From the IMG/VR virus record IMGVR_UViG_3300028573_000004, positions 1-43,423 of that record: a stretch of DNA of 43,423 nucleotides; one strand, 5' to 3'. Positions 1 through 6,041 of this stretch are shown piece by piece (positions within the stretch are counted from its first letter, which is position 1; each line of letters opens with the position of its first letter). The DNA is from a virus. Under the pieces are notes generated by a model. It worked only from the letters and a program-made list of their open reading frames with translations. It did no database searches and was not told the origin of the DNA. The position numbers and the translations under genes are program-made.

Positions 1-127
1 ACCGCCGAATAGGCGGCTTATTAAAACAAGGAGATTAAAATGCTAGACGTAATAGACTACAACCCAAGCCACCCATTCCGCACACAGATACGAGATGACG
101 TATTAGGCCAAGTCAAATTAGTATATT
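1..127. repeat. terminal direct repeat, left copy
   Basis: These 127 bases are identical to the last 127 bases of the window (43297-43423). An overlap of this exact size is typical of a circular contig closed at an assembly k-mer of 127, so it is most likely an artefact of writing a circular or circularly permuted genome linearly rather than a biological terminal repeat. The unique genome length is then 43,296 bp. Confidence 0.95.
2..16 (+). promoter_or_regulatory. short GC-rich hairpin before gene 40-285
   Basis: A CCGCC/GGCGG stem with a five-base loop lies just upstream of the AAGGAG ribosome binding site of the next gene and is present again at the right end (43298-43312). It falls in the mRNA between the gene at 42844-43278 and the gene at 40, so it could be an attenuator or mRNA-stabilising hairpin. 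There is no proper T-run, so it is not a convincing terminator. Confidence 0.35.
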
Positions 128-285
128 TACCGGGAACACCCAATATTGACGAGCTACCGGACTATATGGCTACGGCCACATTGGACGGAGATATACTATC
201 AACTACAGCTATTTCGAATACATCGTTCGAGAGGGCGATAGAGCTTTTACGCAACATGTCAAAAAAACAAGGAGAAATAAAATGA
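40..285 (+). CDS. hypothetical protein, 81 aa
   Basis: Not recognised. It starts at an ATG with a good AAGGAG site seven bases upstream, and its end overlaps the next gene by the ATGA arrangement, showing translational coupling. The protein is small, soluble, and mixed in charge with a lysine-rich C-terminus. It is an early gene of the rightward operon that begins at the strong promoter at 42767 and crosses the window junction. The start is repeated, truncated, at the right end of the window because of the circular overlap. Confidence 0.75.
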   Translation: MLDVIDYNPSHPFRTQIRDDVLGQVKLVYLPGTPNIDELPDYMATATLDGDILSTTAISNTSFERAIELLRNMSKKQGEIK

Positions 286-464
286 AATCATTACAAGACA
301 ATACATTTGCAGCAGCTTGCTATGAAATGAACTCTATTGACGAACTGCAACAAGCATTAGCCCGAGAAGCGGATGCGGTGGATATGCGGGAATGGGGCTT
401 AACTGAAGAAGAGTATTTTGCTCAGATTCAATTAGCATTAGCATACAAATCACAAATAAATTAA
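282..464 (+). CDS. hypothetical acidic protein, 60 aa
   Basis: Not recognised. The ATG overlaps the stop of the upstream gene (ATGA) and is preceded by AAGGAG inside that gene. The product is acidic, with a Glu/Asp-rich middle and a predicted mostly helical composition. Its position and coupling suggest it is made together with its neighbours early in infection. Confidence 0.65.
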   Translation: MKSLQDNTFAAACYEMNSIDELQQALAREADAVDMREWGLTEEEYFAQIQLALAYKSQIN

Positions 465-475
465 GGAACAATTAA

Positions 476-655
476 ATGAACTTACACATTACATTTTCAA
501 TGAATGCAATATTAACAGTAATAATTCTTATCAGCTTAATAGCATTAAGTATTTCAAACGCAATAGATTCATTCAAGAAAGGGGAAAAAAATTATATTTG
601 GCATGGATTAATAAGCGTTTCTCTGTTTATTTATACAATCGCACTTTTCAAATAA
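476..655 (+). CDS. small membrane protein, 59 aa
   Basis: A short ORF starting at an ATG with an AAGGAA site. Residues about 8-28 and 42-58 are strongly hydrophobic and would make two membrane segments joined by a basic loop containing KKGEKN, so both ends would lie on the same side of the inner membrane. No family is recognised. It lies in the small-gene early operon; a role in host-membrane modification or superinfection exclusion is possible but not shown. Confidence 0.55.
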   Translation: MNLHITFSMNAILTVIILISLIALSISNAIDSFKKGEKNYIWHGLISVSLFIYTIALFK

Positions 656-707
656 TTACAAATACTGTTCCTTGCGTTAGCGGGGATTAACAAAATAGGA
701 GATTAAA

Positions 708-1052
708 ATGTTTACACGCGAGAACACATACGGGCTAGATCAAGCCACAGTAGATTTAATGAACAAAGAATATGCAGAGGCGCGGACGCATATTTACAAT
801 AAGTACATTCACAGCAACGAGAAAATAGCGGAGGGAACGGAACCAGTCTTGCAACACTGCGCACGTTGTCGCGAAGAATGGCACGCATACGAATTGGTAG
901 ACTACAAAATCCGCAGGAATGAAAGCCGTGAATTAAGGGTTCTAAAAGTTTGCCGACTTTGTTTCCCCGCGATTATGAACAAACTACGCGAAATGGCTAC
1001 ACATCTATTTGATGACTTTTTAAACGTGAGCGATTTAAAGGAGAACAGATAA
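708..1052 (+). CDS. zinc-ribbon-like hypothetical protein, 114 aa
   Basis: The start has an AGGAG site. Two CxxC pairs, CARC at about residues 51-54 and CRLC at about 82-85, are spaced as in a zinc ribbon, so a zinc-binding fold is likely. The N-terminal third and the C-terminal tail look helical. No named family is recognised. The final codon overlaps the next gene's ATG (TAATG), so it belongs to the same early operon. Confidence 0.7.
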   Translation: MFTRENTYGLDQATVDLMNKEYAEARTHIYNKYIHSNEKIAEGTEPVLQHCARCREEWHAYELVDYKIRRNESRELRVLKVCRLCFPAIMNKLREMATHLFDDFLNVSDLKENR

Positions 1053-1231
1053 TGCAAGGACTAAAAAAATTATTAGAATGGCTGAATCTGGTGGAATCCG
1101 AACTGCATCAAGCCAATATTGAGTGCGACGCGGAAAAACTAACAGATCGAAAAGTTGGCTTTATGATCGGTGAGCTTCAAGCGGTTGGGAAAATAAAACA
1201 CAAAGTTATGCAAATGATCGGAGAGCGATAG
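1052..1231 (+). CDS. hypothetical helical protein, 59 aa
   Basis: The ATG overlaps the upstream stop and has AAAGGAG ahead of it. The protein reads as two amphipathic helices rich in Leu, Lys and Glu with one Cys. No known family is apparent. Tight packing between 708-1052 and the HTH gene at 1234 supports it as a real gene. Confidence 0.6.
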   Translation: MQGLKKLLEWLNLVESELHQANIECDAEKLTDRKVGFMIGELQAVGKIKHKVMQMIGER

Positions 1232-1233
1232 AA

Positions 1234-1503
1234 ATGAGCTATTGTAATATCCAGACAGCAATTGAAATGCTAGACGCGCGGTTAGGCCATCGCTATACCG
1301 CCTCGCATGTTCGCTATTTATGTCAGAACGGTGGATTGTCTGCAATCAAGACAAATGAGAAATGCTGGATGGTTTCACGTGAATCGTTGGAGAGTTTTAA
1401 TCCAGAGAAGAGGGGCCTTAAAAAGGGGCAGAAAATCAGGAGATGTAAAAAAGGCTTAGAATGCTATACATCAAGAGATGGAAAGCCAAGAAATAGGTGT
1501 TAA
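1234..1503 (+). CDS. excisionase/MerR-like HTH DNA-binding protein, 89 aa
   Basis: Residues about 20-55 (TASHVRYLCQNGGLSA, then KTNEKCWMVSRESLESF) match the winged-helix pattern of excisionase-type or MerR-type HTH proteins: a recognition helix, a short wing, then the W/Y-x-x-S/P-x-x-L segment. The C-terminus is short, basic and rich in Lys, Arg and Cys. It is the last gene of the early rightward operon, so it is probably a transcription regulator or an excisionase-type DNA-bending protein. No integrase partner is visible in this genome. Its stop codon abuts the convergent tRNA. Confidence 0.7.
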   Translation: MSYCNIQTAIEMLDARLGHRYTASHVRYLCQNGGLSAIKTNEKCWMVSRESLESFNPEKRGLKKGQKIRRCKKGLECYTSRDGKPRNRC

Positions 1504-1578
1504 TGGACGCGGAGGTGGGATTCAAACCCACGGCCTCGTGGTTATGAGCCACGCGATCTATCGCTGATCTACCCCGCA
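1504..1578 (-). tRNA. tRNA with CAT anticodon (Met or lysidine-type Ile)
   Basis: The reverse strand folds as a full 75-nt cloverleaf. It has acceptor TGCGGGG/CTCCGCG with a U1-G72 wobble, D stem GATC/GATC, anticodon stem CGTGG/CCACG with loop CTCATAA, T arm GTGGG-TTTGAAT-CCCAC, discriminator T and encoded CCA. The anticodon stem lacks the three G-C pairs of initiator tRNA, so it should be an elongator tRNA: Met, or Ile2 if modified by TilS. It lies downstream of the leftward replication operon and directly abuts the convergent HTH gene. Confidence 0.9.
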
Positions 1579-1710
1579 GCAACAAAAAGCTTTATCCGCC
1601 CCTCAGGCGCAGTGCAAAGGGCGGTAACGCCGACCGGGAACCCCCAATCCATTTTTACTTCACATGTTAATTTATTTTATATGAAAAGCCCGAATATACT
1701 AACAAAATAT
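1579..1710. other. intergenic stretch with GC-rich hairpins
   Basis: No gene is seen. On the - strand, CCGCCC pairs with GGGCGG across a loop of about 16 bases (near 1596-1624), and a smaller GGCG/CGCC hairpin competes with it. The structure lies between the last leftward gene and the tRNA, so it may be a processing or stability element for the tRNA transcript. It lacks an adjacent T-run, so it is not called a terminator. Confidence 0.3.
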
Positions 1711-1953
1711 CTAATCGTTTTCAATCAAAATAATAGAACAGCTACGCGCGGGCATCTCGTGCCCTTGTGATTTCATCTTGTCGAGCATGAACTTAGCCCC
1801 GCGCATAAGTGCCTCTATATGTACAATATTTGGCTCGTCAAATGGCACACTGATTAATGCAGACACGGGGCTTTTATGATAAGAGATGATCTCGTAATTC
1901 GCGCAATGCAACTGAGCGTTTTTATGTCCGTCACCTGATCTTATTTTAATCAT
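1711..1953 (-). CDS. hypothetical protein, 80 aa
   Basis: Not recognised. The start is ATG preceded by AAGGA on the reverse strand. The product is a small mixed alpha/beta-looking protein with a basic N-terminus. It is the last protein gene of the leftward replication operon, one base after the DUF1064 gene, so it is probably co-translated with it. Confidence 0.6.
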   Translation of the reverse strand: MIKIRSGDGHKNAQLHCANYEIISYHKSPVSALISVPFDEPNIVHIEALMRGAKFMLDKMKSQGHEMPARSCSIILIEND

Positions 1954-2319
1954 TTATACTTCCTTAAAAATGGTTTTAACGTCTGACATCTCATTTTTTT
2001 TAGTTAAAATTAGCAAAAACATCTTCTTTTTTATTAAATATACATCAGTTCTTTTTCCTTTTACATCTTCAATCACATATACTTTTTTGTCTAAATCGTA
2101 ATATCTGAAATCGGCTCGATAGCAAATAGGGCGATGTTTTTTCCTGTCATAATCAATAAAACCCTCGTGTATTAAAAATTCAGGTTGCAGTTGGATTCCC
2201 TGGATTTTCCCGGCACGTTCTAAGATTTTCAGCTCATCATACCGCGCCGCTTCTTTCTTAGAATCAAAACGTATATCATCCCGATACGTGGGTATATTAC
2301 CCCATTTGCTACGCGTCAT
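1954..2319 (-). CDS. DUF1064 / PD-(D/E)XK-like phage nuclease family protein, 121 aa
   Basis: The N-terminus SKWGNIPT followed by DSKKEAARYDEL and the core ADFRYYD...VIEDVKGK match the phage DUF1064 family. This family is generally thought to have a restriction-endonuclease-like fold and to be a recombination or junction nuclease. The Asp of ADF, the Glu-Asp of VIEDVKG and the following Lys are candidate catalytic residues (about 69-93). The start has an AAGGGG site. Its place in the replication block fits a DNA-processing role. Family membership is by motif; nuclease activity is inferred. Confidence 0.7.
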   Translation of the reverse strand: MTRSKWGNIPTYRDDIRFDSKKEAARYDELKILERAGKIQGIQLQPEFLIHEGFIDYDRKKHRPICYRADFRYYDLDKKVYVIEDVKGKRTDVYLIKKKMFLLILTKKNEMSDVKTIFKEV

Positions 2320-2641
2320 ATTGACCCCTTCTGCTTTTTATTTTCGCATCATACAAATTAAACCGATACCAAGCCGCTTTTACAATTGCTTCATGGCTAA
2401 ACCCCACTAAACTGCAATAGAACGCCAAACACGCGCTATCGTGACTAAACCACGCGCGGGCTTGGCGTCTGCCAACATTGTCTATCATCGTGACTTTCTT
2501 GCCGCAGCGATAGCGGATAAGCGCGGGCTTACAGCCATCTTCCACAGCTTGCAGGATGATGGCTGTAATTAACTCGCATTGCGGCGTCGTTTTATGCTGC
2601 GCTAGATCACTATGCAGCTGTATTCGGCGATTCTGCCACAT
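2309..2641 (-). CDS. hypothetical phage protein, 110 aa
   Basis: Starts at an ATG inside the end of the upstream gene and overlaps the DUF1064 gene by 11 bases, typical of packed phage operons. The C-terminal half contains a WF-x-x-D segment, then a Cys/Phe/Tyr-rich helix near CSLVGFSHEAIVKAAWYRF. This resembles small replication-region phage proteins of unknown function that carry a similar helix. No enzymatic motif is visible. The ribosome site (AGAAG) is weak, so translational coupling probably matters. Confidence 0.6.
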   Translation of the reverse strand: MWQNRRIQLHSDLAQHKTTPQCELITAIILQAVEDGCKPALIRYRCGKKVTMIDNVGRRQARAWFSHDSACLAFYCSLVGFSHEAIVKAAWYRFNLYDAKIKSRRGQYDA

Positions 2642-2864
2642 CTTCTACCGGTTCCCATAAAATGAACGGATCGCCCACATCGGGCTTCACAATTTTAAAA
2701 TCTCGTCCCATTGATCGACACATAGCGTCAATCATGTTCATGAGCGTTGTAGTGCGATGCCGTAAAAATTCCAGCTCCTCTTCTATCGCTTTGGGCATAT
2801 CTGTCATTGCTGCTACCCGCCTCAATTGTGATTTTGTCAGACCATTTGTCTTTTTATTTGTCAT
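2610..2864 (-). CDS. hypothetical protein, 84 aa
   Basis: The preferred ATG is at 2864 because AGAGG sits at a proper distance; an upstream in-frame TTG is less likely. The N-terminus is basic (TNKKTNG...SQLRRV), followed by an acidic helix with EEELEFLRHR and a Pro/Asp-rich tail. Not recognised. The basic-then-helical layout could suit nucleic-acid or protein binding. It overlaps the downstream gene by 32 bases within the leftward operon. Confidence 0.6.
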   Translation of the reverse strand: MTNKKTNGLTKSQLRRVAAMTDMPKAIEEELEFLRHRTTTLMNMIDAMCRSMGRDFKIVKPDVGDPFILWEPVEDVAESPNTAA

Positions 2865-2883
2865 TTTCAACCTCTTTGGTTAA

Positions 2884-3036
2884 TTAATATTCATCGTGAC
2901 GGCGTCCTGGATAGGCCAAGGCCATACAGAACTGTTCATCCACAACAAACCTGTTTCGCATTAGCTCTCGCGTCTGCTGTTCAATCCTGAAACTTTCGTC
3001 TTGCTCAGCAGCTTTGTCTGTACAATTTTCTTGCAT
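2884..3036 (-). CDS. small hypothetical protein, 50 aa
   Basis: A short ORF with a very strong AGGAGG site directly upstream of its ATG on the reverse strand. The product is acidic to neutral, rich in Glu, Gln and Arg, with two Cys. No family is recognised. A promoter-like sequence at 3063-3091 points into it, so it may head its own transcript in addition to read-through from the initiator gene. Confidence 0.55.
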   Translation of the reverse strand: MQENCTDKAAEQDESFRIEQQTRELMRNRFVVDEQFCMALAYPGRRHDEY

Positions 3037-3062
3037 ATTTTCCTCCTAAGGTCCATTTTGCT

Positions 3063-3091
3063 ATAATGCGATATAAGGCGTTTTACGGCAA
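3063..3091 (-). promoter_or_regulatory. candidate sigma70-type leftward promoter
   Basis: On the reverse strand TTGCCG (-35), 17 bases, then CATTAT (-10) lie about 30 bases upstream of the strong ribosome site of the gene at 2884-3036. The same stretch also holds an extended -10-like TGCTATAAT in the opposite direction, which makes the call uncertain. Confidence 0.4.
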
Positions 3092-3157
3092 GATAATTTA
3101 TTATCGCTACCCTAGCCTAAGTCATGGTTAGATCGTGCCGTTTATGCCGCTTTCATC

Positions 3158-3688
3158 TCATTTTTGGATGGTTTTAAACACCAATTTAGCCACGTCCTCT
3201 ATTTCTACGTTATCGGTGAGGTATTTTGCGCGCTGCTCATGTCCACGCTTCAGCATGGTGAGATGACCTCTGACGGCACGCATGGACGTAGAATCCGGGT
3301 AAGCCTTGGCATAAGCGCACATGTAGTGCCATGCGCATAAATGCTGGTTGAACTGCATTTTCGAGTAATGCGGGTCAAAGCACGTCTTTTGGCAAAGACT
3401 CTTCGACAGCTCGCTTTCACCCTCGGAGTAATACTGGCACGGCTCCATCCTCTTCTCGACCTGGTCAGCCGGGCTGGAACTGCGCAATGCAATGCAGGCG
3501 GTTTCCAGTTCGGCACAGGTGGGGAATGACTTGGATGACTTGGCCACGGCATATACTGCACGCTTCACGACATCCAGCTTGAACGCAGTCATGGTGTCTA
3601 AGTACATCTTCGACTTGGTTTCAGTCATCTTCGTGCCGAAGACATCACAGAGCCAGTCCAGCTCATCACGGTAATATCCAAAACTCAT
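3158..3688 (-). CDS. putative replication protein (helicase-loader-like), 176 aa
   Basis: The ATG at 3688 is chosen because it overlaps the stop of the initiator gene (ATGA), the usual coupling of initiator and loader genes. The N-terminus (FGYYRDELDWLCDVFGTKM) resembles the start of small phage replication proteins that pair with lambda O-like initiators. The middle holds a Cys/His cluster (C...C...C.K.C...H, about residues 85-120) that could bind zinc. No P-loop is seen, so it is not a DnaC-type ATPase. The role as a lambda P-like helicase loader is inferred from position only. Confidence 0.5.
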   Translation of the reverse strand: MSFGYYRDELDWLCDVFGTKMTETKSKMYLDTMTAFKLDVVKRAVYAVAKSSKSFPTCAELETACIALRSSSPADQVEKRMEPCQYYSEGESELSKSLCQKTCFDPHYSKMQFNQHLCAWHYMCAYAKAYPDSTSMRAVRGHLTMLKRGHEQRAKYLTDNVEIEDVAKLVFKTIQK

Positions 3689-4530
3689 ATAAACCCCCGC
3701 TCCCGTAGTTTCTGGTTGTACCGCTCTTCGTCCTCGGCGCTCACTATCACGGCACGGCAAGCGGTTGGGCGCTCATCCAGCCACCGCTTGCCGTTCAGAT
3801 AAGAAGCGGGCAACGGGATATGCTCCGGGTTATCTGGCCACTGCCTTGTTTCCAGGTCTGCCTTGATTGTTTCCCAGAGCGAATCAAGCTTGCCTTTCTT
3901 CCATGCCAGCCAGCCTCTCTCTCTTGCCTGGCGTCTTGGATAGATTTTATAAAATTCACAAAACAAACGTTCGTCGTCAGACGAACAATGAGATTTAGAC
4001 GAACGAGGTTTTTTTTCTTTTTTATTTATATTTTCTTTTTTAGTTATACATACCTGATTACCTGTTACCAGAGATGGGTCAAAGGTCGTGTCAAGGTTGT
4101 GCGAAGGTTGTGTCAAGGTATGGCCTAAGTCATTGATTTTAATTGTATTTTGATGGTCAATAGTTGTGTCAAGGTTGTGCGAAGGTTGTGTCAAGCTCTT
4201 TTGATCGAGGTTCCCCCTACCCCCACTTAAAGTTGCTTTTGGCAACCTAAATACATATGTTCTTAACTCTTCTATTAGCCCTATCTTCTTCAATCTTCTT
4301 AACCCAGTTCTTATTTCGTTCCTTCTTGGGAAGTTGCCTTTTCTCCCTGATATCGTTGGAACACTTAACAGGCTGTAAAAAAAAGGCTCACTTAATTTTG
4401 TCCCCGGGGATAGTCCCGCTATACCCGTTTCATACACCATTGCTTCCCTAATGGCGTGGTACATAACTCTGACCATTAAAGGCTCATCATAAAGAAGGGC
4501 TGCTTCGGTTTTGTTTATTTGATAAGCCAT
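3685..4530 (-). CDS. lambda O-like replication initiator, 281 aa, with origin inside the gene
   Basis: The ATG has an AAGGGGG site. Residues 1-95 look like a winged-helix DNA-binding region (FFYSLLSVP, NEIRTGLRRLKKIGLIEEL). A low-complexity linker holds a duplicated LTQPSHNLDTT peptide, and the C-terminal 90 residues match the end of phage replication proteins (FYKIYPRR...ARERGWLAWKK...YLNGKRWLDE). The DNA for the linker carries iterons and an AT-rich tract, as lambda O carries ori-lambda, so the protein probably binds its own gene to start replication. It is the first large gene after Cro, with the loader-like gene coupled downstream. Confidence 0.8.
   Translation of the reverse strand: MAYQINKTEAALLYDEPLMVRVMYHAIREAMVYETGIAGLSPGTKLSEPFFYSLLSVPTISGRKGNFPRRNEIRTGLRRLKKIGLIEELRTYVFRLPKATLSGGRGNLDQKSLTQPSHNLDTTIDHQNTIKINDLGHTLTQPSHNLDTTFDPSLVTGNQVCITKKENINKKEKKPRSSKSHCSSDDERLFCEFYKIYPRRQARERGWLAWKKGKLDSLWETIKADLETRQWPDNPEHIPLPASYLNGKRWLDERPTACRAVIVSAEDEERYNQKLRERGFI
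4008..4194. other. candidate replication origin with iterons (ori)
   Basis: Two clusters of three contiguous 11-bp units lie 45 bp apart inside the initiator gene: 4084-4116 and 4162-4194. The units read GGTTGTGTCAA, with the middle unit of each cluster GGTTGTGCGAA and small changes at the outer units. On the downstream side, about 4008-4055, is a run of almost pure A/T suited to unwinding. Iterons plus an AT-rich tract inside an O-like gene is the lambda origin plan. Function is inferred. Confidence 0.75.
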
Positions 4531-4541
4531 AAATAGCCCCC

Positions 4542-4757
4542 TTACTTCTTATACATGTGGGGCGCTATCTCTTCTCGTCTTATCATACCGTTCGTTGCTT
4601 GCTCTAATAGTGGGGCATATTTTTCTCGAATGGGGCGCGTGCCATTAGCCATGGAGCTAATCATGCTTTTACATAAGCCAAGCTCCTCAGCCAGACGCTT
4701 CTTTTCTGCTGCGCGTTCTTTTTTTGTTAATCGGGATAAATATTCATTTAGTTTCAT
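4542..4757 (-). CDS. Cro-like HTH repressor, 71 aa
   Basis: Starts at the ATG 4757, just after a strong -10 element. An upstream ATG at 4784 would overlap the promoter and is rejected. The segment KKRLAEELGLCKSMISSMANGTRPI (about residues 17-42) is a helix-turn-helix of the Cro/YdaS type, and the short basic C-terminus fits Cro dimers. It is divergent from the CI-like gene and upstream of the replication genes, the position of lambda cro. It would repress the CI promoter and later its own. Confidence 0.8.
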   Translation of the reverse strand: MKLNEYLSRLTKKERAAEKKRLAEELGLCKSMISSMANGTRPIREKYAPLLEQATNGMIRREEIAPHMYKK

Positions 4758-4765
4758 AACCTTTG

Positions 4766-4794
4766 ATAATACAATTCGTAGCATCTGAAATCAA
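4766..4794 (-). promoter_or_regulatory. leftward early promoter (PR-equivalent)
   Basis: On the reverse strand TTGATT, 17 bases, TATTAT. The predicted start lies within a few bases of the Cro ATG at 4757, so the leader is very short. This promoter should drive cro and the replication operon down to 1711. Confidence 0.75.
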
Positions 4795-4804
4795 TCAATA
4801 TTGA
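4795..4804. promoter_or_regulatory. candidate operator palindrome
   Basis: TCAATATTGA is a perfect 10-bp palindrome exactly between the two divergent promoters, where CI/Cro operators are expected. It touches the -35 box of the leftward promoter. No second exact copy was noticed nearby, so the operator assignment is inferred. Confidence 0.5.
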
Positions 4805-4808
4805 GGGT

Positions 4809-4836
4809 TTGTACAGTTGGATACTTGTGGTATTAT
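4809..4836 (+). promoter_or_regulatory. rightward repressor promoter (PRM-equivalent)
   Basis: TTGTAC, 16 bases, TATTAT. The expected transcription start coincides with the A of the repressor ATG at 4843, and no ribosome binding site is visible, so the CI-like mRNA is predicted to be leaderless, as lambda cI is when made from PRM. Confidence 0.7.
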
Positions 4837-4842
4837 TAATTT

Positions 4843-5520
4843 ATGAAAACTACAGAGCAATTTAATAAAATAGAAATTGGCCGACGTGTGGCGGCTTGTC
4901 TTGAAAAGCTATTTATGACTCAACGTGAATTAGCCGCCAAGGTGGGCGTTACAACGGGCTGCATTAGTCATTGTGTGTCTGGGCGTAGATTACCCAGCGC
5001 ATTCATGCTCAATAAAATAGCAAAAGCGCTTGAAGTGTCCCCTGGTTGGCTCACGTATGGCGAATTGACTACAAAATTAGACGAAATTCCTGGCAAAATA
5101 AATGTTATTATTGTCCCTTGTTTGACAGCTAAACAGATTGACAGCTGGATAGCCAATCCCGTGATACAAGGAGACCATAAAGCAATGTATTTTCCAGATT
5201 ATAATGATCTAAGTAAAAGCGCGTTTTCGTTTGAAATAACAGGTAGTATGATGGCGGATGAAAGGACACCGGAGAAAGGACTTATAGCCGGAGATATAGC
5301 CATTATTGACCCGGTAAGTGATACACCTTTAAAATCAGGTGATTTTGTGATGGCTAAATTTGGGGCTGAAGATTTTCGGCTTCGCCAATATCAACAAGAC
5401 GGGCAAGTTACTTTTCTGACAGGAATTGATTCAAGGCTGCCTACTATTCCTTTAACCGAAGACATTGAGCTGATAGGGGCAATTGTTTACACAATTCCTA
5501 AACCGCAACTAAGAAAATAA
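4843..5520 (+). CDS. CI-like repressor, HTH plus S24/LexA-like domain, 225 aa
   Basis: Residues about 12-68 form an XRE-type helix-turn-helix (MTQRELAAKVGVTTGCISHC). Residues about 110-220 match the peptidase S24/LexA-like dimerisation domain, with the Ser nucleophile at 135 in EITGSMM and the GLIAGDIAIID strand. At the position of the catalytic Lys, FRLRQY carries Arg (about 171). Self-cleavage may therefore be lost, as in phage repressors that are inactivated by antirepressors. It should hold the phage dormant by blocking the leftward and rightward early promoters. The gene has no ribosome site and is read from a leaderless start; it ends at a strong terminator. Confidence 0.85.
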   Translation: MKTTEQFNKIEIGRRVAACLEKLFMTQRELAAKVGVTTGCISHCVSGRRLPSAFMLNKIAKALEVSPGWLTYGELTTKLDEIPGKINVIIVPCLTAKQIDSWIANPVIQGDHKAMYFPDYNDLSKSAFSFEITGSMMADERTPEKGLIAGDIAIIDPVSDTPLKSGDFVMAKFGAEDFRLRQYQQDGQVTFLTGIDSRLPTIPLTEDIELIGAIVYTIPKPQLRK

Positions 5521-5521
5521 G

Positions 5522-5547
5522 AAAAAGGGGGCTTAGCCCCCTTTTTT
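5522..5547 (+). terminator. intrinsic terminator after the repressor gene
   Basis: A perfect hairpin of A4-5 G5 C, loop TTA, G C5, followed by six T. The mirrored A-run makes it able to stop transcription from both sides. It isolates the immunity region from the long rightward arm. Confidence 0.9.
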
Positions 5548-5778
5548 AATACCACTAATACCATCATTTTCCCCACTAACCCCACTATTTTTATCTTGAC
5601 TATCGCCCATTTTATATATTCATCAAGCGCCGATTCTCTTCGAGTTACCATATTTCCATGCTCCTAGGCCTGCCCCCCCATACAGCCCTGATTCAATAAC
5701 AATGATGATTATTTTGACCATTTATTACTCATATTTTTTTATTTTTAATAAATATTTAAAAAAATAATACTTGGTGTA
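5548..5778. other. non-coding region upstream of the csrA promoter
   Basis: About 230 bases without a supported gene. The right half is very AT-rich. Reverse-strand reading gives only ORFs of 25-32 codons without a good ribosome site, so none is annotated. It probably holds control sites for the rightward arm. Confidence 0.5.
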
Positions 5779-5806
5779 TTGCTTTTTAGAATACAGCGCG
5801 TATAAT
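5779..5806 (+). promoter_or_regulatory. promoter of the csrA-led rightward operon
   Basis: TTGCTT, 16 bases, then a perfect TATAAT, about 50 bases before the csrA ATG, with a clear AAGGAGG ribosome site in the leader. It is the first good promoter for the long rightward arm. Confidence 0.7.
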
Positions 5807-5855
5807 ATGATTATGTGAAGATTAATCATAAATAAAATACAAGGAGGAAGCAAGC

Positions 5856-6041
5856 ATGTTAGTTTTAACGAGAAGAGTTACTGAAACAATCATCATTGGC
5901 GACAATGAAATACAGGTTTCAATTCTAGGCATTAATGGTAATCAGGTGCGACTTGGTATAAGCGCCCCTGCCGAAACATCGGTTCATCGTGAAGAGATTT
6001 ATCTTAAAATCCAAGACGAGAAAAAGAAGGAGGCCGCCTAA
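5856..6041 (+). CDS. csrA: CsrA/RsmA-type RNA-binding global regulator, 61 aa
   Basis: The 61-residue length equals that of enterobacterial CsrA. The landmarks are present: MLVLTRR at the start with Leu4, a [11 protein letters not shown]/V core, and VHREEIY with Arg45 matching the RNA-binding Arg44 of E. coli CsrA. CsrA dimers bind GGA in hairpin loops near ribosome sites and control translation and mRNA stability of carbon and virulence genes. A phage copy could reset host metabolism or tune phage mRNAs. It leads the rightward operon with an AAGGAGG site and is joined to the next gene by one shared base (TAATG). Confidence 0.93.
   Translation: MLVLTRRVTETIIIGDNEIQVSILGINGNQVRLGISAPAETSVHREEIYLKIQDEKKKEAA

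Noticed and set aside
3820-4128. + strand ORF of 102 codons
   Set aside because: Shadow of the replication initiator gene; low-complexity Phe-rich translation from the AT-rich tract and no ribosome site.
4084-4194. CRISPR-like repeat array
   Set aside because: Units of 11 bp are contiguous, without spacers, and lie inside an O-like gene; iterons explain them.
5548-5700. - strand ORFs of 25 and 32 codons in the gap before csrA
   Set aside because: No ribosome binding site and Gly-rich or Asn-rich chance sequence.
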